From an uncultured Alistipes sp. (GTDB lineage Bacteria > Bacteroidota > Bacteroidia > Bacteroidales > Rikenellaceae), in contig CALBQR010000026.1 in assembly GCA_937899895.1 (NCBI GenBank), forward strand, positions 1-12,990: a DNA stretch of 12,990 nt, written 5' to 3'. Shown in pieces: positions 6,049 through 12,976 of the stretch. The number at the start of each line of letters is the position of its first letter. Position 1 is the stretch's first letter. A program made the translations under genes and the position numbers. The notes beneath the pieces were generated by a model, which was not told the DNA's origin, searched no databases, and saw only the letters and a program-made list of their open reading frames with translations.

Positions 6049-7377
6049 TTATAGTTGTTCGGCGCGAGGGATTATGCCTCGGATACCGCCCGCCATTAGG
6101 TATTGAAGAACGCCACGGGCAACCATAAACAGCAGAAATGCCAACCACAGAGCGTCGTTGCCCCACACGCCACGCAGTGAGAAGAAGATTGCAAAGTAGA
6201 GTGCCAAGGCGCAGACCATCGAGTTGCGAAGTATGCGTGTCATCGTTGCGCCGATCATAATGCCGTCCATCAGGAAGGGTGCAAAGCCGACTAACGGCGA
6301 GAGGATAACCCACACTCGATAGCGTGCTGCCGTAGCCATAATTGCGGCGGTTTCGTTCGGGTCGCCATCGACGAACAGCCCCAACAACCACTCCCAGCCG
6401 ACCGTATAAACCGCAACATAGGCGAGTGCGATCACCAAGCTGATACGGAACATTCGACCCGCAGCGTCGCTCAGCGAATCGGCGTCGCGCGCGCCTACGA
6501 AACGGCCCGTCAGTGCCTCGGCAGCGTAAGCCACACCGTCGCTCATATACGAGAACAACGAGAAGAGTTGCATCATTAACGAATTGACTGCAAGAATAGT
6601 TGGGTCGCCCATACGTGCTCCCGCAGCCGTAAAGAACGAGTAGGCCACGCACAAGCAGAACGAGCGAATAAAAATATCTCGATTGACCGTAAAGAAACGC
6701 CCCATAGCTTGCAGTCGGAGCGCACTGCGCCAGCACGCCAAGCGCACCACATCGCGATAGCGTCGCACGATAGCCACCACAGCCAGCACCACACCGCTAT
6801 ATTGTGCCACGACCGTACCCCACGCAACGCCCTCCAAACCCATATCCAATCCGAAGGCAAACCAAATGCTGAACGCGATATTAATTACATTTTGCGCCAG
6901 CGCGATCAACATCGGGGTCGAAGAGTTCTGCATACCGATAAACCACCCATTGAGCGCAAAGAGCGAAATCGCCGCAGGCACCGCCCAGATACGTGCAAAG
7001 AAGTAGCGACGCACCAGATCGTTGCCATTCATCAGCCAAATAGCGAATTCACCAACGGGGTGTTGCAACGCAATGAGCACAATTGCCAGAGCCACCGCCA
7101 CAACCACACCGCGCACCAGCAGATTGGCGCACTCCTCCTTGCGTCCTGCACCGAAGGCCTGTGCCGTCAGTCCGCTTGTGCCCATACGCAGAAACGAACA
7201 GTTCCAATAGATGAAATTGAAGATCGTCGTGCCGATTGCCAACGCCCCGATTGTGGCGGTCGAGTCGCCCAAACGTCCCGCAATAGCCATATCGGCCATA
7301 CCTAAAAGCGGTACGGTAACATTCGACACGATATTCGGAATCGTCAGTCGCCATATTTCGCGAGTCATTGGTCTCAT
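6049..7377 (-). CDS. MATE-family multidrug/toxin efflux transporter (DinF-like)
   Basis: This 442-residue polytopic inner-membrane protein matches the MATE family, in which cation gradients drive export of drugs or metabolites. The N-terminus IWRLTIPNIVSNVTVPLLGMADMAIAGRLGD (residues 8-38) is typical of the DinF branch, and the motif MGTSGLTAQAFGAG (65-78) is a MATE signature. Hydrophobic segments separated by short Arg-rich loops run to the end, in line with the usual 12 helices, and length is normal. Two in-frame starts are possible, ATG 7377 and ATG 7368 (MTREIW). The longer is given; the difference is only three residues. Its promoter lies in the divergent intergenic region shared with the surface lipoprotein gene. 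No regulator is adjacent and the substrate is unknown. An AT-rich stretch of about 85 bp (5964-6048) separates its end from the next promoter, without a strong terminator stem. Confidence 0.92.
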   Translation of the reverse strand: MRPMTREIWRLTIPNIVSNVTVPLLGMADMAIAGRLGDSTATIGALAIGTTIFNFIYWNCSFLRMGTSGLTAQAFGAGRKEECANLLVRGVVVAVALAIVLIALQHPVGEFAIWLMNGNDLVRRYFFARIWAVPAAISLFALNGWFIGMQNSSTPMLIALAQNVINIAFSIWFAFGLDMGLEGVAWGTVVAQYSGVVLAVVAIVRRYRDVVRLACWRSALRLQAMGRFFTVNRDIFIRSFCLCVAYSFFTAAGARMGDPTILAVNSLMMQLFSLFSYMSDGVAYAAEALTGRFVGARDADSLSDAAGRMFRISLVIALAYVAVYTVGWEWLLGLFVDGDPNETAAIMATAARYRVWVILSPLVGFAPFLMDGIMIGATMTRILRNSMVCALALYFAIFFSLRGVWGNDALWLAFLLFMVARGVLQYLMAGGIRGIIPRAEQL

Positions 7378-7441
7378 TGGGTACGTGGCTGTTCTTTTTT
7401 GTTGTTTATCGACGATAATTCAGTCGCCCGAAATCAGCCAA

Positions 7442-7473
7442 CAAATATATTGCATTATGCTCTGAAAAACAAA
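7442..7473 (-). promoter_or_regulatory. Promoter of the MATE exporter gene
   Basis: On the minus strand TTTG (7473-7470), a 20-nt spacer and TATATTTG (7449-7442) fit the full Bacteroidota consensus. The predicted leader to the ATG at 7377 is about 60 nt. Confidence 0.75.
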
Positions 7474-7548
7474 TATTTTGACTGCCTAATTATTGCCCAG
7501 AGGGCGGTTAAGTTGCAAATTTGGCGTTATAAAAATGCGTTAAATGCG

Positions 7549-7578
7549 TTGTGAGTTAACAATTTTTCGCTATATTTG
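7549..7578 (+). promoter_or_regulatory. Promoter of the surface lipoprotein gene
   Basis: TTG (7549-7551), a 19-nt spacer and TATATTTG (7571-7578) match the consensus and predict a leader of about 78 nt before the ATG at 7663. A 9-bp unit, aaatgcgtt, is present twice in tandem (7533-7541 and 7542-7550), running into the -33 element; it may be a regulator site. The rest of the 285-bp divergent region contains only the opposing exporter promoter. Confidence 0.75.
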
Positions 7579-7662
7579 CACTAATGCTTATGACTGATTT
7601 ATGGCGAGTTGTGCACGCCATTATCCGTGAAAATTATTTAACTCACTTAAAATTTATAACTT

Positions 7663-9405
7663 ATGAAACAAACTATTCGCCGTGTGATGAATCTGCTGTC
7701 GGTAGCATTCATCGCTGCAATGTCGGTTTCGATGATCGCTTGCTCGGATGATGAGGAGGTTAAGATTAACGCTCTGAATTCACCCGATGTAAATGTCGTT
7801 TATCGTTCGGAGTCAGTTAATGTAACTTGGAAGGAAGTTGCTAATGCTGATGGCTATGTTTATGTTTTTGATGGTGGTGCAGAGCAGGCTACTACTGCTA
7901 CCGCTTTGACCATTGACGGTCTGCGTTATGGTTCGAGCCATACCCTCAAAATCAAGGCTGTTGATTCGTCGAAGAGTTTCGCTGATTCGCCTTGGTATGA
8001 GACCGCATTTACTCTGAATACTGCATTCACGCTGGGTGATATCACTTTGAGCGTATCGAATCAGACCGAGTCTTCGTTCGTTGTTTCGTGGAACGCTGCT
8101 GAGGGCGCTGAATACTACGAGGTTGCTCTGGCTACTTCGTCGACAATCGAGAGGGTTAATGGCTTGCAGAAGGAGTTTACCGGCCTGGCTGAGGGCGTTT
8201 ACCACGTTAGGGTTCGCCCCGCAACTTCGGACGCTGATTACGCTCCCGCAGCTTGGGTAAGAATCAAAGCTAAGACTCAGGAGTCGATCGCTGACGAGTT
8301 GGCAGCAAACAGCTACCTTATCGAGGAGGCTGGTGCTTACACCTTTGCTCCTTTCAAGGGTAATTCGGGTGAAGCAGTTGAGAACATTGTTGGTGTTGCT
8401 CTGTTGTGGCAGGATACTCCGGGTCTGATTACCGAGGTTGGTATGGTTGACTCGAAGGTTCGTTTCGCAGTAGCAGAGGGCGTTTATGGTAATGCTGTTG
8501 TTTATGCTTATGGCGCAGATGGCAACGATAAGGCTTTGTGGAGCTGGCATATCTGGGTTCCCGAACAGCAGATCGAGTCATTGCCTATGATCACCGGTTT
8601 CAATGTTATGAATATGAACTTGGGTGCAACCACCGCAGCAGCAGCTGATGTTAACGCATTCGGTTTGGCATATCAGTGGGGCCGTAAGGATCCTTTCACT
8701 GGTGCACCTACGCTGACCGGTAACACTTCGACTCTGGCTAAGCCTATCTACGATATCGACGGTGAGGAGGGTGAGTTCGACGCAGTAATGACTCCCCAGT
8801 CGGTTGAGTTTGCAATTAATAACCCCGCAACCTTCATCTCGCCCTATGGCGTTGATTATGCAGACTGGTGCTCGACTTCGGACGATGCTCTGTGGGGCAA
8901 CCCCGATGGTAACTACCGCGAGCAGGGTTCGTTGAAGTATGAGAACTTGGGCGAGAAGTCGATGTATGACCCCTGCCCCGCAGGCTGGCGCGTACCTCCC
9001 ATTATGGCCTTCTCGAAGTTCACTTCGACCGGTGCAGCTGTTATCGGTAACTATGCAAGCACCGCTGTTGCTGACCGTAACGGTGATGGCGTAGTTGATA
9101 CCAACGACTATAACTGCGGTTACTATATGACCGTATCGGGTAACACCACTACCTTCTTCCCCGCAGCATCGCGCTGGTATGGTGCTTATGCAGCACTCTA
9201 TGGTACAGGCATTGGTCATTCGGGCGTTTATTGGTCGAACTCGATTTACAAGAGTAGCATTGCTTCGCAGGCTGAAAGCAAGATGGCAACCGCTTGCTTG
9301 AACTTTATGAGCCCCGCTTATGCTGGTACTTGTTTCGTATCGGCTAACGCAGGTGGTGCTCGCGCTGACGCAAGCCCCGTACGTTGCGTTGCAGATAAGG
9401 AGTAG
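7663..9405 (+). CDS. Surface lipoprotein with fibronectin-III-like domains and a C-terminal FISUMP domain
   Basis: This 580-residue protein starts with a lipoprotein signal; the lipobox SMIAC puts the lipidated Cys at residue 27. The following SDDEE resembles the acidic lipoprotein export signal that sends Bacteroidota lipoproteins to the cell surface. Two fibronectin-III-like repeats follow (about 40-118, with VNVTWKEVANADGYVYVF, and 122-203, with FVVSWNAAEGAEYYEV). Next is a region beginning NSYLIEEAGAYTFAPFKGN (216-234). The C-terminal third matches the Fibrobacter succinogenes major paralogous domain: YQWGRKDPF (337-345), YDPCPAGWRVP (435-445), GVYWSNSIY (521-529) and SPVRCVADKE at the end. 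An EF-hand-like loop with Asp/Asn at 471, 473, 475, 479 and 482 may bind calcium. The family occurs in adhesin-like and fimbria-associated proteins; a binding role is inference. The gene has its own promoter and terminator. Confidence 0.88.
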   Translation: MKQTIRRVMNLLSVAFIAAMSVSMIACSDDEEVKINALNSPDVNVVYRSESVNVTWKEVANADGYVYVFDGGAEQATTATALTIDGLRYGSSHTLKIKAVDSSKSFADSPWYETAFTLNTAFTLGDITLSVSNQTESSFVVSWNAAEGAEYYEVALATSSTIERVNGLQKEFTGLAEGVYHVRVRPATSDADYAPAAWVRIKAKTQESIADELAANSYLIEEAGAYTFAPFKGNSGEAVENIVGVALLWQDTPGLITEVGMVDSKVRFAVAEGVYGNAVVYAYGADGNDKALWSWHIWVPEQQIESLPMITGFNVMNMNLGATTAAAADVNAFGLAYQWGRKDPFTGAPTLTGNTSTLAKPIYDIDGEEGEFDAVMTPQSVEFAINNPATFISPYGVDYADWCSTSDDALWGNPDGNYREQGSLKYENLGEKSMYDPCPAGWRVPPIMAFSKFTSTGAAVIGNYASTAVADRNGDGVVDTNDYNCGYYMTVSGNTTTFFPAASRWYGAYAALYGTGIGHSGVYWSNSIYKSSIASQAESKMATACLNFMSPAYAGTCFVSANAGGARADASPVRCVADKE

Positions 9406-9452
9406 CAAAAGCCTACAAAATAGGGTAGCGATACCTTATTAATTATAGAAAG

Positions 9453-9486
9453 TCGGTCGAAATCTTCGGGTTTCGACCGATTTTTT
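9453..9486 (+). terminator. Terminator of the surface lipoprotein gene
   Basis: A perfect 10-bp stem pairs tcggtcgaaa (9453-9462) with tttcgaccga (9471-9480) around an 8-nt loop containing UUCGG-like bases. Six T follow at 9481-9486. It lies about 48 nt after the stop codon. Confidence 0.92.
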
Positions 9487-9570
9487 GTGTTTTTAGAGCC
9501 TCAAAATGCGCATAAAACGGTGAAAATGTGAAAAAAATAGCGCGCATTTTTTTTATTAAAAAATAATCAC

Positions 9571-9578
9571 TACCTTTG
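9571..9578 (+). promoter_or_regulatory. Promoter of the rplM-rpsI-rpsB-tsf operon
   Basis: TACCTTTG (9571-9578) matches TAnnTTTG. It is preceded by an AT-only stretch (9546-9568) without a clear TTG, as in an UP-like A/T-rich promoter. The predicted leader to the GTG at 9638 is about 52 nt and starts with a small inverted repeat, cccat (9583-9587) and atggg (9592-9596). This could be a 5' stabilising hairpin or a site for feedback by L13; the latter is speculation based on autoregulation known for ribosomal operons. Confidence 0.75.
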
Positions 9579-9637
9579 CACGCCCATAATAATGGGTTTG
9601 GATCAATTAAACAAGTATTAATTAAAACGTAAAACAA

Positions 9638-10093
9638 GTGGATTCATTAAGCTACAAGACTATCTCGGTGAATGCAGCGACAGCACAGAAGGAGTGGGTG
9701 CTGATCGACGCTAACGGCGAGGTATTGGGACGTCTTGCATCGCAGATCGCGAAGATCCTGCGTGGCAAGAACAAGCCGAGCTTTACCCCCCACGTTGATT
9801 GCGGTGATAATGTTATCGTTATCAACGCCGACAAGGTTAAGCTTACCGGCAAGAAGATGACCGAAAAGGTCTATGTGCGCCACACGGGTTACCCCGGTGG
9901 TCAGCGTTTCGCCACTCCGGCTGAGTATTTGAAGAGAAAGCCTACCTTCGTAATCGAGAAGGCAGTTAAGGGTATGTTGCCCAAGAACCGTCTGGGTGAG
10001 GCTCTCTTGAAGAACTTGAAGGTTTATGCAGGTGAGGAGCATCCCCACGCAGCACAGAACCCCAAAACAATCAAATTAAACGAGATTAAGTAA
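9638..10093 (+). CDS. rplM: 50S ribosomal protein L13
   Basis: This 151-residue protein matches L13, an early-assembly 23S rRNA-binding protein of the large subunit. Recognisable parts are KEWVLIDANGEVLGRLASQIAKILRGK (residues 18-44), HVDCGDNVIVINADKVKLTGKK (52-73), RHTGYPGG (81-88) and the L13 signature LKVYAGEEHPHAAQNP (127-142). The start is a GTG at 9638. No in-frame ATG lies near, and MDSLSYKTISVNAA matches the usual N-terminus of Bacteroidota L13. There is no Shine-Dalgarno sequence; the leader is A-rich. It is the first gene of the operon, and rpsI follows after a 5-nt gap. Confidence 0.97.
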   Translation: MDSLSYKTISVNAATAQKEWVLIDANGEVLGRLASQIAKILRGKNKPSFTPHVDCGDNVIVINADKVKLTGKKMTEKVYVRHTGYPGGQRFATPAEYLKRKPTFVIEKAVKGMLPKNRLGEALLKNLKVYAGEEHPHAAQNPKTIKLNEIK

Positions 10094-10098
10094 AGATT

Positions 10099-10485
10099 AT
10101 GGAAGTTGTAAACACCGTAGGACGCCGTAAGGCCGCTGTGGCTCGCGTTTACGTTAAACCCGGTCAGGGCAACATCACAATCAACAAGAAGTCGCTTGAG
10201 ACTTACTTCCCGTTGGAGATTCTTCGTTTCGTAGTAAAGCAGCCGCTGTTGGTTACCAACACTGCTGAGAGCTACGACATCACGATCAACCTCGACGGTG
10301 GTGGTATCAAGGGCCAGGCAGAGGCAGCTCGTTTGGGCATTGCTCGCGCATTGTGCCAGATCGACGCCGAGATGCGTCCCGTTTTGAAGAAGAACGGCTT
10401 TATGACGCGTGATCCTCGCGAAGTTGAGCGTAAGAAGCCCGGTCAGCCGAGTGCACGCGCGAAGTTCCAGTTCAGCAAGCGTTAA
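10099..10485 (+). CDS. rpsI: 30S ribosomal protein S9
   Basis: This 128-residue protein matches S9. It opens with VVNTVGRRKAAVARVYVKPGQGNITINKK, contains GGGIKGQAEAARLGIARAL (residues 71-89) and RDPREVERKKPGQPSARAKFQFSKR, and ends in the basic SKR tail that reaches toward P-site tRNA. Length is normal. Only five bases separate it from rplM, so the two are cotranscribed, as is nearly universal for L13 and S9. A 170-nt untranslated stretch follows before rpsB. Confidence 0.97.
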   Translation: MEVVNTVGRRKAAVARVYVKPGQGNITINKKSLETYFPLEILRFVVKQPLLVTNTAESYDITINLDGGGIKGQAEAARLGIARALCQIDAEMRPVLKKNGFMTRDPREVERKKPGQPSARAKFQFSKR

Positions 10486-10655
10486 TATTCGCGTCCGAAT
10501 TGGCAGCACGATCGAGGTTCAAATTTTGCAGACTGCCGCATAGAGCGCATTACCGCAGAATTGCCTGATCGCGGAAAACCGAAGGGATTGTTCAAGGAAC
10601 ACTACTCGTCGGTTGAAGAACAGAGAACAAAAACAAAAAACAAACATTTGAAACA
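10486..10655 (+). other. rpsI-rpsB spacer, possible leader of rpsB
   Basis: This 170-nt gap is long for this tight operon and shows no TAnnTTTG promoter and no terminator with a T-run, so rpsB-tsf are probably read through from the rplM promoter. Short inverted repeats are visible: ggcag (10502-10506) with ctgcc (10533-10537), ccgc (10553-10556) with gcgg (10571-10574), and tgttc (10589-10593) with gaaca (10597-10601). The last 40 nt are A-rich and lead to the ATG. A feedback site for S2 is possible by analogy with rpsB leaders elsewhere, but not shown here. Confidence 0.4.
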
Positions 10656-11489
10656 ATGTCAAGAACAGATTTCAATACCTTATTGGATGCCGGAGTTCAT
10701 TTCGGCCATCTCAAAAGAAAGTGGAACCCCAAAATGGCTCCCTATATCTTTATGGAGAAGAACGGCATCCACATCATCGACCTGCACAAGACCGTGCTCA
10801 AAATCGATGAGGCTGCAGCAGCGTTGAAGCAGATCGCAAAGAGCGGTCGCCGCGTATTGTTCGTAGCTACCAAGAAACAAGCAAAAGAAGTAGTTGCCGA
10901 GAAGGTACAGGCAGTAGGTATGCCCTACGTTACCGAGCGCTGGCCGGGCGGTATGCTTACAAACTTCCCCACTATACGTAAGGCCGTTAAGAAGATGTCG
11001 ACGATCGATCGTATGACTAACGACGGTACTTTCGACAATTTCTCAAAACGAGAGAAGCTCCAGATTTCGCGTCAGCGTGCAAAGTTGGAGAAGAACCTCG
11101 GTTCGATCGCTGACCTGACTCGTCTGCCCGCAGCTCTGTTCGTTGTTGACGTACAGAAGGAGGCAAACGCAGTTAAGGAGGCAAAGCGTCTGAACATTCC
11201 CGTATTTGCAATGGTTGATACTTGTTGTGATCCAACCGACATCGATTACGTTATCCCTGCAAATGACGACGCTATGAAGTCGATCGCCGTAGTTCTTGAT
11301 GCAATGTGCGCAGCAATCGCTGAGGGTGCTGAGGAGCGCAAGCTCGAAAAAGAGAAGGAGGCTGCTGAGGCCGAGGCTAAGAACGAAGGCAAGAAAGAGG
11401 CAAAGCCCCGCGTAAAGAAGGCCGTAAAGGAGAATATCGAGGCTGAGGTTGCTGAAGTAGTTGCTGCAACCGAGCAGGCTGCCGAGTAA
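10656..11489 (+). CDS. rpsB: 30S ribosomal protein S2 with Ala/Glu/Lys-rich C-terminal extension
   Basis: This 277-residue protein matches S2, a late-binding protein of the 30S head-body junction that helps recruit S1 where S1 is present. Landmarks are LLDAGVHFGH (9-18), WNPKMAPYI (23-31), the RWPGGMLTNF motif (95-104), KREKLQ (131-136) and VDTCCDPTDIDYVIPANDDA (187-206). The usual S2 core ends near 228. Residues about 225-277 add a charged tail rich in Glu, Lys and Ala, predicted helical or disordered; such tails are common in this phylum. The ATG at 10656 follows an A-rich, Shine-Dalgarno-free leader and gives the standard N-terminus MSRTDFNTLL. tsf follows after 37 nt. Confidence 0.97.
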   Translation: MSRTDFNTLLDAGVHFGHLKRKWNPKMAPYIFMEKNGIHIIDLHKTVLKIDEAAAALKQIAKSGRRVLFVATKKQAKEVVAEKVQAVGMPYVTERWPGGMLTNFPTIRKAVKKMSTIDRMTNDGTFDNFSKREKLQISRQRAKLEKNLGSIADLTRLPAALFVVDVQKEANAVKEAKRLNIPVFAMVDTCCDPTDIDYVIPANDDAMKSIAVVLDAMCAAIAEGAEERKLEKEKEAAEAEAKNEGKKEAKPRVKKAVKENIEAEVAEVVAATEQAAE

Positions 11490-11526
11490 TTAAACACAGT
11501 TTTTAACCGAAAAAGATTTTACCACT

Positions 11527-12357
11527 ATGGAAATCAAAGCAGCAGATGTAATGACGCTCCGTAAAATGACCGGTGCCGGTATGATGGATTGCAAGAAGGC
11601 TCTCATCGAGGCAGAGGGTGATTTCGAGCGCGCAAAGGATATTATCCGCGAGAAGGGTAAGCTGGTAGTTAGCAAGCGTGCTGACCGTACCGCTACCGAA
11701 GGTGTTGTTGTATCGAAGATCGTTGGCGAGAAGGCATATCTTCTGTGCTTGGCTTGCGAGACCGACTTCGTAGCAGCTAACAGCGAGTTCAGTGCGTCGG
11801 CAGAGGCTATTCTCGCGCTGGCAGTAGCTAACGATGTTGCTGATCAGCAGGCTCTGATGGCAGTTAAGAACGAGGAGGGTCGCACCGTAGAGGAGATGGT
11901 AACCGAGAAGTCGGGTCAGACCGGTGAGAAGGTTGAGTTGGCATACTATGGCCGCATCGAGGCTCCCTACTGCAACGCTTACGTTCACTTCAACAAGAAG
12001 CTCGGTACCGTACTTGGTTTCAATAAGGAGGTTCCCGAAGCAGTTGCTCACACCGTAGCAATGCAGGCAACTGCAATGGCTCCCATCTCGATCGACGAGA
12101 ACGACTGCCCCGCAGAGATCGTTGAGAAGGAGAAGGCTATCGCTTTGGAGCAGATGAAGCAGGATCCCAAGAACGCAAACAAGCCCGATGCAATTTTGGA
12201 GAAGATCGCTGAGGGTAAGATGCGCAAGTTCTTCGAGGAGAATACTCTCTTGAACCAGCAGCTCGTTGGTGAGAAGAAGACCATTGCAGAGTACATTAAG
12301 GAGGCTGATAAGGAGGCTACCGTAATTGCTTACAAGCGTTTCGCACTGGGTAACTAA
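11527..12357 (+). CDS. tsf: Translation elongation factor Ts
   Basis: This 276-residue protein matches EF-Ts, the nucleotide-exchange factor that releases GDP from EF-Tu in the cytoplasm. The UBA-like N-terminal module (1-50) contains LRKMTGAGMMDCKKAL and ends with REKG. The core has the TDF motif (79-81, in CETDFVA), whose Asp and Phe contact EF-Tu next to its Mg/nucleotide site, and two subdomains including YCNAYVHFNKKLGTVLGFNKEV. The C-terminal module with LLNQQLV and TIAEYI completes a protein of normal length for the phylum. It is the last gene of the operon, in the widely conserved rpsB-tsf order, with a strong terminator 24 nt after the stop. Confidence 0.97.
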   Translation: MEIKAADVMTLRKMTGAGMMDCKKALIEAEGDFERAKDIIREKGKLVVSKRADRTATEGVVVSKIVGEKAYLLCLACETDFVAANSEFSASAEAILALAVANDVADQQALMAVKNEEGRTVEEMVTEKSGQTGEKVELAYYGRIEAPYCNAYVHFNKKLGTVLGFNKEVPEAVAHTVAMQATAMAPISIDENDCPAEIVEKEKAIALEQMKQDPKNANKPDAILEKIAEGKMRKFFEENTLLNQQLVGEKKTIAEYIKEADKEATVIAYKRFALGN

Positions 12358-12380
12358 TCGTTGCTCGACGAAATAATGAC

Positions 12381-12414
12381 CGACCGTCGCTCGAAAGAGT
12401 GGCGGTCGTTTTTT
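12381..12414 (+). terminator. Terminator of the rplM-tsf operon
   Basis: A 12-bp stem pairs 12381-12392 with 12397-12408, including two G-U pairs, and is capped by a GAAA tetraloop (12393-12396). Six T follow at 12409-12414. Confidence 0.95.
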
Positions 12415-12456
12415 ATGAATATATGTGTGGCGAATAAGAGTATTCGGAAAAATTCG

Positions 12457-12464
12457 TATATTTG
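12457..12464 (+). promoter_or_regulatory. Candidate -7 element
   Basis: TATATTTG matches TAnnTTTG. No TTG is found at the -33 distance. A 6-bp inverted repeat, cgaata (12431-12436) and tattcg (12441-12446), lies just upstream and could be an operator. The predicted transcription start is near 12471. Confidence 0.45.
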
Positions 12465-12601
12465 ATGTAGTTTGATTAAGATTCTTTGAGTATCAAACCA
12501 TTAAGAAGAACTTGCATGAGAATGGGCAATGGATAAGAAATTGCTAACTTGTTTTATTACACTATATTCCTCATGCTTTTCAAATAACTCTTTTCTAAGT
12601 G

Positions 12602-12609
12602 CAAAGATA
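12602..12609 (-). promoter_or_regulatory. Weak candidate -7 element on the minus strand
   Basis: TATCTTTG on the minus strand matches TAnnTTTG. There is no -33 TTG at a proper distance and no gene with a start codon downstream on that strand. Confidence 0.25.
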
Positions 12610-12669
12610 CGATTTTTTCTCCAATTATTAGTGCGTACTAGTAAAAACTATCATATCTATAGTAGAGAA

Positions 12670-12697
12670 GGCGGTTAATTAGAACCGCCCCTTTTTC
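12670..12697 (+). terminator. Hairpin with T-run
   Basis: A 7-bp perfect stem pairs ggcggtt (12670-12676) with aaccgcc (12683-12689) around aattag, followed by cctttttct. The T-run fits plus-strand termination. It also lies about 50 nt beyond the end of the small minus-strand frame (12739) and may serve both directions. Confidence 0.7.
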
Positions 12698-12738
12698 TAT
12701 TCAACGATTTATGAGCACCTCGTTGACAAATGCCACAA

Positions 12739-12861
12739 TCAACTTCTCCTTGGAAGTTTCCTGCAATGCGTCCTAACATATTCCCATATGCCTCTGCGAA
12801 AACGAGTATAATCTCGAACACTTACAGGTTTTAATCGTGATTTACATTGACATCTTGCCAT
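12739..12861 (-). CDS. Possible small basic protein, 40 residues, unknown function
   Basis: The frame starts at ATG 12861 with MARCQCKSRLKPVSV and continues RDYTRFRRGIWEYVRTHCRKLPRRS. It is rich in Arg and has three Cys. The pattern V-R-x-Y-T-R followed by V-R-x-H-x-R resembles small Arg/His/Tyr-rich proteins seen in Bacteroidota, but I do not recognise a named family. A TACCTTTG -7 element lies at 12971-12964, giving a leader of about 95 nt, and a hairpin lies after the stop. A second minus-strand frame (GTG 12821 to 12675, 48 residues, containing CGICQRG) overlaps it, so either or neither may be real. It is too short for composition to decide. Confidence 0.35.
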   Translation of the reverse strand: MARCQCKSRLKPVSVRDYTRFRRGIWEYVRTHCRKLPRRS

Positions 12862-12943
12862 ATAAAATCTTTTTTATTAATAAATATCACGATAATTCAA
12901 AAAGTAAAGATTATTAAGAAAAAATATATCATTATTTCGTAGC

Positions 12944-12976
12944 CGAGTTCACCAAACCACAGGCAAAGGTAACTCG
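12944..12976 (-). promoter_or_regulatory. Candidate promoter within an inverted repeat
   Basis: On the minus strand TACCTTTG (12971-12964) matches TAnnTTTG; the -33 region runs off the window. The element overlaps an inverted repeat in which cgagtt-c-acc (12944-12953) pairs with ggt-aactcg (12968-12976) with a one-base bulge and a 14-nt loop, a possible operator. The sequence between here and the small frame at 12861 is AT-rich and otherwise featureless. Confidence 0.45.

Larger units (their letters stand above)
12470..12697 (+). ncRNA. Candidate structured small RNA, about 225 nt
   Basis: The interval starts where transcription from TATATTTG (12457-12464) would begin and ends at a hairpin with a T-run (12670-12697). 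It has no credible protein on the plus strand (the longest visible start gives MRMGNG and a stop). It contains inverted repeats: gtttgat (12470-12476) with atcaaac (12492-12498), and gcatgag (12514-12520) with ctcatgc (12570-12576), which encloses gcaat (12526-12530) with attgc (12540-12544). No known RNA family was recognised. The opposite strand also has a -7-like element (12609-12602), so strand is uncertain, and a degraded mobile or repeated sequence is an alternative. Confidence 0.3.

Noticed and set aside
9073..9108. Dockerin domain in the lipoprotein
   Set aside because: Only one EF-hand-like loop is present, inside the FISUMP region; a dockerin needs two paired loops.
8578..9408. Minus-strand open frame of 276 codons opposite the surface lipoprotein
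   Set aside because: The plus strand has a signal peptide, recognisable domain motifs, a promoter and a terminator; the antisense frame has none.
12501..12651. Minus-strand open stretch reading ALRKELFEKHEEYSVIKQ
   Set aside because: It looks protein-like but has no ATG, GTG or TTG in frame before its stop, and an upstream stop closes it. It could be a gene remnant; not supportable as a CDS.
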